Assembly (NCBI GenBank): GCA_946482045.1
Contig: CAMLPZ010000023.1
Span: forward strand, 1-25,203
Direction: 5' to 3'
Source of the DNA: an uncultured Asticcacaulis sp.
Lineage (GTDB): Bacteria; Pseudomonadota; Alphaproteobacteria; Caulobacterales; Caulobacteraceae
DNA length: 25,203 bases
In this document: piece by piece, positions 14,620 to 22,701 of the stretch
Numbering within the stretch: position 1 is the first letter of the stretch
Layout: each line of letters opens with the position of its first letter
The notes under the pieces: model-generated
The model's database searches: none
Seen by the model: the letters and a program-made list of their open reading frames with translations, nothing else
What the model was told of the DNA's origin: nothing
Translations under genes and position numbers: made by a program

Positions 14620-15495
14620 TCAACCGGCCCATGTTTTCCACCGAAGGGCAAGACCTTTGGCAAAGTCCGCGCACGGGGCGCGCGATACCCTTCTTCCCTG
14701 GCGGACCGCCTTGTTTCCCTCGGCTTCGAGACGGTGATGGATCAGCTTGCGGATGGATTGCAGGCGCTGCGGGGCAAGGGGCATATGGCTGGCCAGAAGC
14801 TGCGCTTCCAGTACGGCCAGATCATGATGATGACCGAGTGTCTTGGCCAGGCCCTTCAGCCGCGCATCCAGCCGCCCTACCCTTTTGGGCCAGACGTCGC
14901 GCACCAGTTGAAGCTGATAGTGCAGCGCCTTCACCTGCTTGCGCCATTCGTGAAGTGTGTCCGGCGTCGGTTCCCGCCGCGCCGCGCGCCGGGCGGTCTT
15001 TTCGCGCCGGCAGGACGCGCGATAGGCCTGTTTCAGCGGCTTGGCGCGGCCAACGCGTTTCAGCGGCAGTTCGGCGATGCGCCGGCGAGCCTCAGTAACG
15101 GTCGCCTTCACGGCATCCAGGACCGTGGCAAGGTCTTCGCTTTCCTTCTGTGGGCCCGGCAGGGCATTCCGCGCCGCGGATATATCGTCGGCGTGCGCGT
15201 CGTCCGGAAAGGCGGCGCGCAAGGACTCGACGCTTTCGCGCAGGACATCGGCATCGCGCTGCGCACTCAGGCGGCGCGCCAGGTCGCGAAATATCCGGTT
15301 CTCAAATTTAAAGGCGTCATCACCAACGGCGTCACGCAACAGGCGCATCCAGGCGCGGATCTTTTTACACGCCACACGCAAGTCATGGACCAGATCGGCG
15401 TCGTTCGCCGATGCACTGCCCATCATATCAAGCTGTTCGAGGATGACGCGCCGGACGCCATCCTCGAAGTCATCCCATCTTTCCAATACTGTCAT
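14620..15495 (-). CDS. CHAD domain protein
   Basis: The 291-residue product is all-helical with two halves typical of CHAD (conserved histidine alpha-helical) domains. The first half has VHDLRVACKKIRAWMRLLRDAVG with His37. The second has LHEWRKQVKALHYQLQLVRD with His182 and His192, followed by LAKTLGHHHDLAVLEAQLL. These positively charged helices bind polyphosphate in studied members. The basic C-terminal region (KLIHHRLEAEGNKAVRQGRRVSRAP) fits an anionic ligand. No CYTH triphosphatase domain is fused or adjacent. It ends 114 bases before the methyltransferase gene, on the same strand. Polyphosphate binding here is inference from the family. Confidence 0.9.
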   Translation of the reverse strand: MTVLERWDDFEDGVRRVILEQLDMMGSASANDADLVHDLRVACKKIRAWMRLLRDAVGDDAFKFENRIFRDLARRLSAQRDADVLRESVESLRAAFPDDAHADDISAARNALPGPQKESEDLATVLDAVKATVTEARRRIAELPLKRVGRAKPLKQAYRASCRREKTARRAARREPTPDTLHEWRKQVKALHYQLQLVRDVWPKRVGRLDARLKGLAKTLGHHHDLAVLEAQLLASHMPLAPQRLQSIRKLIHHRLEAEGNKAVRQGRRVSRAPCADFAKGLALRWKTWAG

Positions 15496-15533
15496 GGTAC
15501 GGACATTACCGCACCATTACGTAAAAGATAAAT

Positions 15534-15581
15534 GTCAGAGAGTTTCCGATTGCTTCGCATCGGGACTCTCTGACCTTTTTT
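15534..15581. terminator. Intrinsic terminator between the GH31 and CHAD genes
   Basis: GTCAGAGAG (15534-15542) pairs perfectly with CTCTCTGAC (15566-15574). The stem continues inward through TCCGAT and ATCGGG with one bulge. Six T (15576-15581) follow on the plus strand. On the minus strand it lies about 50 bases past the GH31 stop, followed by ATTTATCTTTTA. Genes on both sides are minus-strand, so its likely job is to end the GH35-GH31 transcript, although its best T tract faces the other way. Confidence 0.7.
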
Positions 15582-15627
15582 AAGTGCGCTTCAAATCCGA
15601 AAACCGCGCTACACTTTTCGGGAAGCG

Positions 15628-18507
15628 CTAAGGCTTCGTCACCGTCACGGCGCTGCCGTCATAGGCCACTTCCTTGCTGAACTCGTCGAACTTCGTCGTC
15701 GCCGTGCCCGGCGTGATGAAGCGGACGCGGAAGGTTCGGTTGGCGACCATGCCCTTGAAGCTGCCCGAGCGCTCGCCGATGGTCAAAGCCCCGATCTTAT
15801 CATCATAGCGCATCGGGATACGGCTTGCTTCGCCCTTCACATAGCCGTTCGAGACGCCGTCATCCTCATAGAGGCTGAACTCACCATTGGCGCCGGTATA
15901 GACGGTAAGCGTCAGCGGCGCATCCGGCTTTTCGTTGACGTACTGGACGACCGGGCCCATCGGCACGATGGCGCCAGCCTTGACGAACAGCGGCATCTGC
16001 GACAGCGGCGCTTCAGCCGTGATGGTGGCGCCGCCCTTATGTGTCTTTCCGGTGTAGAAGTCGTACCAGTCGGCGCCCTTGGGCAGATAGACAGAGCGCG
16101 AAAGAGCTCCGAACTTGGTCACCGGCGCGACCAGGATCGATTTGCCAAACATGTACTGGTCGTTGATGTTCTTGACCTTGGGATCATTGCCGAAATCCAT
16201 GACCAGACCGCGCATGATGGTGCCGGAGTTGTAATAGATGTCGGAGGCCGCAGTGTAGGTATACGGCATCAGGCGGTAGCGCAGTTCCAGGAACCACACC
16301 ATGTTGGCGCGCATGTCGGAGTTCGGCGGCGAAATCTCGTGGATCTCGCGCTTGACGCCTTCGCCGTGGCTGCGCATCAGCGGCGAGAAGGTGCCGAACT
16401 GCCACCAGCGCTGGTTCAGCTCACGCCATTCCCGCAGGTCCTCGGCCGTGCCGGTGCCGCCGCCGCCGCGGTTTTCCTGCAAGCCACCCACATCCGAACC
16501 CTGGAAGCGCGTTTCCTGGGCATAGCCGCCGATGTCGTGCGTCCAGTTCGGAATGCCCGACAGGCCCGATTGCACGCCGGCCGAAATCTGGTCGTGCAGG
16601 TTCGCCCAGGTGCCGACCGTGTCGCCCGACCAGATGGCCGCGGCATTGCGCTGGACCCCGGCGAATCCCGAACGCGTCAGGATGAACTGGCGCTTTTCAG
16701 GTTGGTCCTTCTGCAGGCCCTCATACATGGCCTTGGTGTTCATCAGCGCATAGGCATTATGCACCACCGCACCCGGCCCCATCTGGGTGGGGGTGATCAG
16801 GCGGGCGAATTCTTCCGGGCTGGTGTTCGAGCGTACGTCCGGCTCGGTATTGTCCATCCACCAGGCGTCGATGCCCAGGCCGACCAGCTTTTCCTTGAGC
16901 TGGCGGTAATAGATGTCGCGCGCTTCCTGATTATAGGGCGAGTAGTGCGAGTTCAGATAGCCCGGCCCAACCCAGTCGCGCGCACCTTCCTCGACGTTTT
17001 TCGTCCACATATAGCCCTTGCGCTCGAACTCCTTGTAATTGTCGGTGTTGGCGTAGAACTTGCCCCAGATCGAGAACATGATGTTGGCGTTGCTCTTGTG
17101 AACCTCGTCGATCATGCCTTGCGGGTTCGGGAAGCGCTTGGCGTCAAAGGTATGTGCACCCCACTGGTCTTCCGGCCAGTAGAACCAGTCCTGGACGATG
17201 TTGTCGATGGGCCACTTGTTCTGACGATAGGTCTTGAGCACGCCCAGCAGTTGGTCCTGCGTCTCGTAGCGCTGGCGCGACTGCCAGAAACCGTAAGCCC
17301 ATTTCGGCATCATCGGCGCCTGGCCAGTCAGGTGGCGATAGCCGCCGATCACCCCGTCCATGCTGTCGGCCGAAATGAAGTAATAGTTCAGGCCCGTACC
17401 GACTTCCGAGGTGAAGCGCAGCGAGTGCTTGTCGGCATCGGCCTCAGGATTGGAGTGGTGCATGGAAATCATGCCGCCAGCCGGTTCCCATTCGATGTAG
17501 AGCTTGACCGGTTTGCCCGCTTCAAACTTCTGTTCGAGGTTGTGGTACCAGGGGTTCCAGTTCTGCCGCCAGATGCGGTCATAGATCGTCTTGCCGTCAA
17601 GCTTCAGCGTCGCGTAATCCGACGAATACATGCGCATCTTATGTACACCGGCGGCATCCGAGGTCAGGCTGCCTTCCCAGACGACCTTGACCTTCTTGCC
17701 TTGCGTCGCCGCCTTGCTTAAGGCCGGGTCTGTCGGCCAGTACTTGTCGACATCGCTCAGGAACTGATAGCGGATGTCGGGCTCGACGCGGGTCACGATC
17801 AGTTGGCCATCGACATAGTATTTCGCCGTCAGACCGGCTGAACCATCCTCAGCTGTCAGCTTGAGGTCACGGCTCAAAAGACCGAAACGGATCGGGTTGC
17901 CCCAGCGTGTCGGCGAATTGTTGTCCCACAACACGCCGTAATTCTTGTCGGAGACGACAAACGGCACGCCGATATCCATATTGTGTTGGCGCAGTTCGAC
18001 GTCTTCGCCGTTCAGGTCCATCTGGGCATTCTGATGCTGGCCCAGGCCGTAGAAACTATCCTTCGTGCCGCGGTTAAACTGGGCCGAGGTGGCGACGTAA
18101 GGCTTACCCTCGACCGTAACCGGCGTGATCTCGGCCTTGACGCCGGTCATCACCGCCTGGTCCTTGTCGTTATAGAAGGTGACCAGACCATCCTTCAGCG
18201 AGACGCGCGCCGACGCCTTGCCCGCGTCGATCAGGACCGAGTCCTTGCCGTCCTTGACGGTGAAGCTGCCGCCGGGCTTTGCCACCGTCATCAGCGATTC
18301 GATCTGCTGCCGCGAAGGATCATCCACCGCCAGGACGTGGATGATCGAGTCGGTCATGACGTCGAGGCGCACTTCCTTGGCACTGCCGGTGTCCGGCTTG
18401 ACCACGATGCCCGTGGCCGTCTTTTCGTATGTCCCGGCCATGGCAGCGCCTGCCGACAGGCACAGCGCGAGCGCTGAAACCGAAACCCATTTGATCGCAG
18501 ATGTCAT
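15628..18507 (-). CDS. Secreted GH31 alpha-glycosidase with PA14-like insert, probable alpha-xylosidase
   Basis: The 959-residue precursor starts at ATG 18507 after AGGGAGA and has a Sec signal peptide (ending AGAAMA near residue 24). The GH31 N-terminal beta domain includes DSFYGLGQHQN and ELRQHNMDIGVPFVVSDKNYGVLWDN. An insert at about 224-355 (GLTAKYYVDG to YATLKLDGKTIYD to KLYIEWEPAGG) looks like a PA14 module. The barrel holds the nucleophile Asp552 in WWMDNTEPD and the acid/base Asp629 in IWSGDTVGTW. C-terminal beta domains follow. A PA14 insert in GH31 is known from xyloglucan-acting alpha-xylosidases such as that of Cellvibrio, so release of xylose from xyloglucan oligosaccharides is the likely reaction. 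It should act in the periplasm or outside. It lies 63 bases after the GH35 gene. Alpha-glucosidase activity cannot be excluded. Confidence 0.93.
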   Translation of the reverse strand: MTSAIKWVSVSALALCLSAGAAMAGTYEKTATGIVVKPDTGSAKEVRLDVMTDSIIHVLAVDDPSRQQIESLMTVAKPGGSFTVKDGKDSVLIDAGKASARVSLKDGLVTFYNDKDQAVMTGVKAEITPVTVEGKPYVATSAQFNRGTKDSFYGLGQHQNAQMDLNGEDVELRQHNMDIGVPFVVSDKNYGVLWDNNSPTRWGNPIRFGLLSRDLKLTAEDGSAGLTAKYYVDGQLIVTRVEPDIRYQFLSDVDKYWPTDPALSKAATQGKKVKVVWEGSLTSDAAGVHKMRMYSSDYATLKLDGKTIYDRIWRQNWNPWYHNLEQKFEAGKPVKLYIEWEPAGGMISMHHSNPEADADKHSLRFTSEVGTGLNYYFISADSMDGVIGGYRHLTGQAPMMPKWAYGFWQSRQRYETQDQLLGVLKTYRQNKWPIDNIVQDWFYWPEDQWGAHTFDAKRFPNPQGMIDEVHKSNANIMFSIWGKFYANTDNYKEFERKGYMWTKNVEEGARDWVGPGYLNSHYSPYNQEARDIYYRQLKEKLVGLGIDAWWMDNTEPDVRSNTSPEEFARLITPTQMGPGAVVHNAYALMNTKAMYEGLQKDQPEKRQFILTRSGFAGVQRNAAAIWSGDTVGTWANLHDQISAGVQSGLSGIPNWTHDIGGYAQETRFQGSDVGGLQENRGGGGTGTAEDLREWRELNQRWWQFGTFSPLMRSHGEGVKREIHEISPPNSDMRANMVWFLELRYRLMPYTYTAASDIYYNSGTIMRGLVMDFGNDPKVKNINDQYMFGKSILVAPVTKFGALSRSVYLPKGADWYDFYTGKTHKGGATITAEAPLSQMPLFVKAGAIVPMGPVVQYVNEKPDAPLTLTVYTGANGEFSLYEDDGVSNGYVKGEASRIPMRYDDKIGALTIGERSGSFKGMVANRTFRVRFITPGTATTKFDEFSKEVAYDGSAVTVTKP

Positions 18508-18570
18508 TATAGTCTCCCTGAAAGACATAACTTCGTTACATTGGAGGCCCGCAGCGGAAGCGGACATTGA

Positions 18571-20247
18571 TTACTTTTCATACGTGCCCAGCCGGACCTT
18601 CAACAGGCGCGGCTGATCCCTGAAGTTCAAACCATAGTCGGTCTGGTCGCCATTCCACACACGCTGCATGACCCACTTGCCGTCGGCATCGTAATGGCCT
18701 TCTTCGACGCGGTCGAGCAGCATACCCTTGTCTTTGTTGGCCGGACCGGCGCCAAAAGAAATGCGTGCATTGTGGCCGGCGACCAGGAACTCATTGTCTG
18801 AAAGTTTCGCCACCGCGATGCCGCCCGAAGGCACGTCCGAACCTTCGGGGAAACCGTTTTTGTTTTGCGGGTCCCACTCCGGCATGCCGAACTCCCACTG
18901 ACGGTAGGTCACCTTGGCGTTCCACTTGGGCCCGAAATCAAGCGACTGCGCCGAATGGTCGTCAGGTTCGGAGACACCCCAGACCTGGCCTTCGAAGCTG
19001 AGCTTGGCCCAGACGCGGTTCATGTCACCGAACAGGTTATACAGCGGCGCGAACGGTTCTACGATCTTGCGATCCTTCGCCGTCGTGCCGAGCGGATAGT
19101 TGGCGTAGCCGGTATAGTCGAAACCGAACGGATCGAAACCGATGCCCTGCTGCCCCATGACCGAGAAGATGAAGCGCGCGTAGGTCGGCTTGTTGCCGCT
19201 TTCGGCCACATAGAGCGCGTTGTCGGGTCGCTTGTACCACTTCAGCGTCGCCTCGTAGGACTGCGAGCCCGGCGAATAGAGGTCCGGCGCGACGAAATCG
19301 ATCTGGGGCGCCGCGACCTTATAAATGTCGATGACATTATAGGTCGGTCCGCCCGAAGCGTAGGAACCGGCCGGCTGCGCCGGATTGAGCGGGTCCTTCA
19401 GCGCTGCGTTCATATAGGCCGGAAGCGGATAAGCCGACTTGCCGGCGGCGGCGACCTCATTGCAGAAGGCCGCCATATGCCAGGCGTGGAAATATTCGTC
19501 GGCGTCCTTGCCGAAAACCTCGGCCCACGTCCCCGACTTTTTCAATGCGCGGCTGCCCATCTGCTTGATCAATGCGGCCGGGACCTGTTGCGCGAACAGC
19601 TTGTTGGCGACGGGCGAATAGTCGCGTTCGGTGCCGTAGACGCCGACCTCGTTTTCGACCTGCATCATGATGACGGTGCGATCGGCGGTATCAATGGCCT
19701 TGATGTGATTCATCAGGGCCGTGTAAGCCTTTTTATCGGCGTCCAGCGTTGTCCTGTAGTGCGGCGACAGGGCGTAGGACAGCGAGCCATCCTTGTTGGT
19801 CAGGCGCGGGAAGCGCTTGTTGTCGAGCTTGACCCACGACGGCGTATAGCTGGGGCCCGTATTCTTCCAGGTACCGAACCACAGAAGGCTCAAGCGCACA
19901 TTGTTGGCGCGCGCCTCCCTGACGAGGGTGTCCACGAAACTGAAGTCGAACTTGCCTTCAGTGGGCTCGATCTGCTCCCACGCCACCGGAATGACCAGGG
20001 TATTGGCATTGACGTCCTTGATCGCGGGCCAGACCTTGGCCAGCGCATCAGGATAGTTGCTCGAATTATTAGCCTGCCCGCCCAGGATCACAAACGGCGC
20101 ACCGTCAACCAGAAGGGTGTGCTTACCGTTTTTTTGGACGAACTGCGGTATGGGCTTATCGGCTGACCAAGCATAGGCCGGAATCACTGACAGCGCTGTC
20201 GCTGCCAGGCCGAATGCGATCATCCGGCACGACTTGCCAATTCCCAT
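18571..20247 (-). CDS. Secreted GH35 beta-galactosidase with DUF5597-type C-terminus
   Basis: The 558-residue precursor starts at ATG 20247 behind GGGAGG; a TTG two codons upstream is less likely. A signal peptide ends near AYAWSA (about residue 29). The barrel begins with [29 protein letters not shown] carries the acid/base Glu200, and LYVAESGN carries the nucleophile Glu349. The C-terminal beta part ([25 protein letters not shown]) resembles the domain found in GH35 enzymes of gram-negative xyloglucan loci. The predicted reaction is removal of terminal beta-galactose from xyloglucan or similar side chains, which exposes xylose for the GH31 enzyme encoded just downstream. It is the first gene of the operon; the promoter and palindromic operator lie in the gap before the divergent regulator. 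Confidence 0.93.
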   Translation of the reverse strand: MGIGKSCRMIAFGLAATALSVIPAYAWSADKPIPQFVQKNGKHTLLVDGAPFVILGGQANNSSNYPDALAKVWPAIKDVNANTLVIPVAWEQIEPTEGKFDFSFVDTLVREARANNVRLSLLWFGTWKNTGPSYTPSWVKLDNKRFPRLTNKDGSLSYALSPHYRTTLDADKKAYTALMNHIKAIDTADRTVIMMQVENEVGVYGTERDYSPVANKLFAQQVPAALIKQMGSRALKKSGTWAEVFGKDADEYFHAWHMAAFCNEVAAAGKSAYPLPAYMNAALKDPLNPAQPAGSYASGGPTYNVIDIYKVAAPQIDFVAPDLYSPGSQSYEATLKWYKRPDNALYVAESGNKPTYARFIFSVMGQQGIGFDPFGFDYTGYANYPLGTTAKDRKIVEPFAPLYNLFGDMNRVWAKLSFEGQVWGVSEPDDHSAQSLDFGPKWNAKVTYRQWEFGMPEWDPQNKNGFPEGSDVPSGGIAVAKLSDNEFLVAGHNARISFGAGPANKDKGMLLDRVEEGHYDADGKWVMQRVWNGDQTDYGLNFRDQPRLLKVRLGTYEK

Positions 20248-20313
20248 AAACAACCTCCCGTTCGCCCGTCCCGATATTCATCAGTGACGCATTTCTTTAT
20301 CTGTAAAATTTGT

Positions 20314-20341
20314 ACTATAATCTGATAGCGCTATCAGGCAA
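20314..20341 (-). promoter_or_regulatory. Predicted promoter of the GH35-GH31 operon
   Basis: On the minus strand TTGCCT (20341-20336) and TATAGT (20319-20314) are separated by 16 bases, a sigma-70-like arrangement. It lies about 65 bases before the GH35 start. The spacer contains most of the palindrome at 20322-20337, so a bound repressor would block RNA polymerase. Confidence 0.5.
20322..20337. promoter_or_regulatory. Perfect 16-bp palindrome, LacI-type operator
   Basis: CTGATAGCGCTATCAG equals its own reverse complement. The inner 14 bases fit TGNTANCGNTNNCA, the pattern I recall for LacI-type xylose-repressor sites in Caulobacter, at every fixed position. The central CG and GCGC core is typical of LacI/GalR-family operators and unlike usual GntR/FadR sites. 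Confidence 0.7.
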
Positions 20342-20437
20342 GTCTCAAATCACGTTTGTGTTTTTTAAGCGCTTGTCGTTTATAAGCTCGTTACACAGGC
20401 CTGAGCGATTCGGCTGCAATATAGATAAGGCGTTCAA

Positions 20438-21148
20438 ATGCGTTCGGAACTTGGCGTCAGCCTCGCCTATGGCTTGCTGGCGTCGCTTGGCCAGTCCATC
20501 GTCAGGGGAGAATTCCAAACCACCGGGTTCCCTACTGAAGCCGAGCTGTGTGTCCGCTACGGCGCCAGCCGCACCGTTATGCGCGAAGCCGTCAAAATGC
20601 TGTCCGCAAAAGGCTTGCTGTCGTCGCGCCAGCGCCAGGGCACGCGTGTTGAACCGGTTGAGAACTGGAACCTGCTCGATCCGGATGTACTGCGCTGGCT
20701 GATGGAACGGCCGTTCTCGAACAAAATATTCCTTGAGTTCACCCAGATGCGCCTGGCCATCGAACCGACGGCCGCGGCCCTGGCTGCCGAGGTCCAGGAT
20801 AAGGTGGCGATCGCGGCAATTCGCGAAGGGCTGGAGGCTATGATCGCCACTGTCGGCGACCAGGACGCGGCACTTCAGGCCGATATCGACTTCCACGTCT
20901 CGATCCTCAAGGCGTCGGGCAATCCGTTCTTCATGCGGCTGAAGCCGTTGATCAACAACGCGCTGCGCCTGTCGATCCAGTTGACCAACAAGATTTCAGG
21001 GCACACAGCCAGCATTGCCGCCCATGAAGCCATCCTGGTCGCGATCGAAAAAGGCGATGCGCTTGCAGCTGAAAAAGCATCTGAAGCCATCCTGCACGAA
21101 TCGCTCAACCTGATCGAAGCGGCCGAAGCGGCAACGGCGGACGCATAA
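20438..21148 (+). CDS. GntR family (FadR subfamily, FCD domain) transcriptional regulator
   Basis: The 236-residue product has an N-terminal winged helix (SLGQSIVRGEFQTTGFPTEAELCVRYGASRTVMREAVKMLSAKGLLSSRQRQGTRV), with the recognition helix in SRTVMREAVKML. A helical FCD effector domain follows from about residue 95. In it, DIDFHVSILKASGNPFF and AAHEAI carry the Asp/His positions that bind metal in this subfamily. It resembles regulators of sugar-acid and galactonate genes (DgoR-like), so a sugar acid or sugar is a reasonable effector. The ATG at 20438 follows AAGG by 7 bases. It is divergent from the GH35-GH31 operon and convergent with GH27, and is probably the local regulator of one or both. 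Confidence 0.9.
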   Translation: MRSELGVSLAYGLLASLGQSIVRGEFQTTGFPTEAELCVRYGASRTVMREAVKMLSAKGLLSSRQRQGTRVEPVENWNLLDPDVLRWLMERPFSNKIFLEFTQMRLAIEPTAAALAAEVQDKVAIAAIREGLEAMIATVGDQDAALQADIDFHVSILKASGNPFFMRLKPLINNALRLSIQLTNKISGHTASIAAHEAILVAIEKGDALAAEKASEAILHESLNLIEAAEAATADA

Positions 21149-21160
21149 AAGCAGGCGAAC

Positions 21161-21187
21161 GGGAGCCAAACCCAAGATTTGGCGCCC
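21161..21187. terminator. Possible shared hairpin between convergent regulator and GH27 gene
   Basis: GGG-A-GCCAAA (21161-21170) pairs with TTTGGC-G-CCC (21178-21187), with one mismatch and a 7-base loop. It sits between two converging stop codons. There is no T tract directly after it on either strand, so termination is uncertain. Confidence 0.4.
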
Positions 21188-21205
21188 TCCTCCTCAATAT
21201 ATCGC

Positions 21206-22414
21206 TCAGGCCTTTGGTGTCAGACGGATCATCACCGCGCCATGCGACGGGACAGTTGCGGTGAACTTGCCCTTCACGCCCTTTTTGACCGCCTTGGTCC
21301 ACAGGTCCTTGACGTCGGCCTTCATCCCCGCCGGCAGTTGCAGCGCCTCCCAGTCAACGGACATTTCCTTGGCCGCCTCCGAGCGATTGAACAGCACCAC
21401 CGCCCGGTCTCCGCCCTTAAGCGGACGCGCCCAAACTTCATAGTCGCCGTCGTCGGCGATCTTGCGCCCCTGGATGCCCAGCGGGTCCTGGTCGACGGCA
21501 ATGACGTCCTTATTGGTCAGGATATCGTGCGTCTCCTGCGTCATCGTCGCCAGATCGTTACCCGCGATCAGCGGCGCCGCCAGGATGGCCCATAGTGAAA
21601 AATGCGCCTTGTATTCCGTCGCCGTCATGCCGCCATTGCCGACTTCGAGCATGTCCGGATCGTTCCACTGATTCGGCCCGGAATCCTTCCAGAGGTCGGC
21701 CTGCTTGTCGAGGATGGCCAGGAAGGACAGGCTGTAGCCCTTGCTTTCGCTCCAGGAGTCGCGGATGTCGCCGGTCGTGCGCCACATGTGGCCGGCCTTG
21801 GCGGCCCATTCGCGCGGCTTGTTGTCACCCCACTCGCAGATGCTGAGGAGGATATCGCGACCCGACGCCCTGAGTGCTTTCGCCATGAGCGTATAGGCGG
21901 CCTCGGCGTTACGCGTGCCGGTGTAGCACCAGTCGTATTTCAGATAATCGACGCCCCAGGAGGCGTAGGTGCGCGCATCCTGGAACTCGTAACCGGCGCT
22001 GCCAGGACGGCCGCCGCACGTCTTGACGCCGGCGTCGGAATAGAGGCCGAACTTCAGCCCCTTGGAGTGGACGTAATCAACCAGAGATTTGATTCCCGAG
22101 GGGAATTTTTCGGGATCGGCCTGGATGGTGCCGTCGGCCGCGCGGTCCTTCTGCCAGCAGTCGTCAATGACGATATACTGATAGCCGGCGTCCTTCATGC
22201 CGCTCGAGGCCATGGCGTCGGCCACGGCGCGGACCTTGGCCTCGTCGATATCGCACGCGAACTTGTTCCACGAATTCCAGCCCATAGGGGGTGTCGGCGC
22301 CAGGTTGGGCTTCGGCGCGGTCAGTTCCAGCGATTCGTGCGCTGACGCGGTTATGGGCGCCAAACAGGCGCCGGCGAGAAGCGCACTCATTAGTGCCGAT
22401 CGGATGAAGGCCAT
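21206..22414 (-). CDS. Secreted GH27 alpha-galactosidase
   Basis: The 402-residue precursor starts at ATG 22414 after AGGGAGAG. A Sec signal peptide ends near ITASA (residue 25). The family signature APTPPMGWNSWNKFACDIDE is intact. The nucleophile is Asp161 in VDYLKYDWCY, and the acid/base is Asp216 in WRTTGDIRDSW. VIDDCWQ and GLKFGLYSDAG line the active site. A C-terminal beta-sandwich domain follows. It hydrolyses terminal alpha-1,6-galactose as in galactomannan, melibiose or raffinose; GH27 alpha-N-acetylgalactosaminidases exist but are less likely in a bacterium. It is alone on its strand, with its own upstream region and an A/T-rich palindrome. Confidence 0.95.
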   Translation of the reverse strand: MAFIRSALMSALLAGACLAPITASAHESLELTAPKPNLAPTPPMGWNSWNKFACDIDEAKVRAVADAMASSGMKDAGYQYIVIDDCWQKDRAADGTIQADPEKFPSGIKSLVDYVHSKGLKFGLYSDAGVKTCGGRPGSAGYEFQDARTYASWGVDYLKYDWCYTGTRNAEAAYTLMAKALRASGRDILLSICEWGDNKPREWAAKAGHMWRTTGDIRDSWSESKGYSLSFLAILDKQADLWKDSGPNQWNDPDMLEVGNGGMTATEYKAHFSLWAILAAPLIAGNDLATMTQETHDILTNKDVIAVDQDPLGIQGRKIADDGDYEVWARPLKGGDRAVVLFNRSEAAKEMSVDWEALQLPAGMKADVKDLWTKAVKKGVKGKFTATVPSHGAVMIRLTPKA

Positions 22415-22701
22415 TGTTCTCTCTCCCTTGCGACGCCTCGTCATGCGCCCTGCCGCGAAATAAATATTACAATTATATTTATTACAAGTCCCAATGGCTG
22501 AAAACCGTCAAAGCATCCATTGCTGGGGAAAATGCCTGACAATTTTCGCTTTGGTAACGCTTCGCCCTTATGAGCTCCTTATTGAATCTTTATTTCACAT
22601 ATTGCTGTTTGCAGTGCAGCATTCTATCCTACAGCGGGCCGCGCATAAGGTCCCATCAAGCAGTACCCGTCACAAAACTTTCGCTTTTTTAAGAGGTTGT
22701 C
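22415..22701. other. Divergent intergenic region between GH27 and galU
   Basis: These 287 bases hold no convincing gene. Besides the 25-bp palindrome at 22459-22483 there is TGGTAACGCTTCGC at 22552-22565, which resembles the LacI-type operator pattern of the GH35 promoter but lacks its last two fixed bases. The 200 bases before galU are AT-rich and should contain its promoter, but I cannot place it. Confidence 0.45.
22459..22483. promoter_or_regulatory. A/T-rich 25-bp palindrome upstream of GH27
   Basis: AATAAATAT (22459-22467) and ATATTTATT (22475-22483) form a perfect 9-bp inverted repeat around a 7-base spacer, 45 bases before the GH27 start. This is a good candidate operator or upstream element for GH27. 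It shows no GC core, so it differs from the GH35 operator. Confidence 0.5.

Noticed and set aside
16039..17721. 560-codon open frame on the plus strand
   Set aside because: It is antisense to the GH31 gene, Arg/Val/His-rich and without domain character; it is a codon-bias shadow.
18865..20166. 433-codon open frame on the plus strand
   Set aside because: It is antisense to the GH35 gene, which has full catalytic motifs; no recognisable protein.
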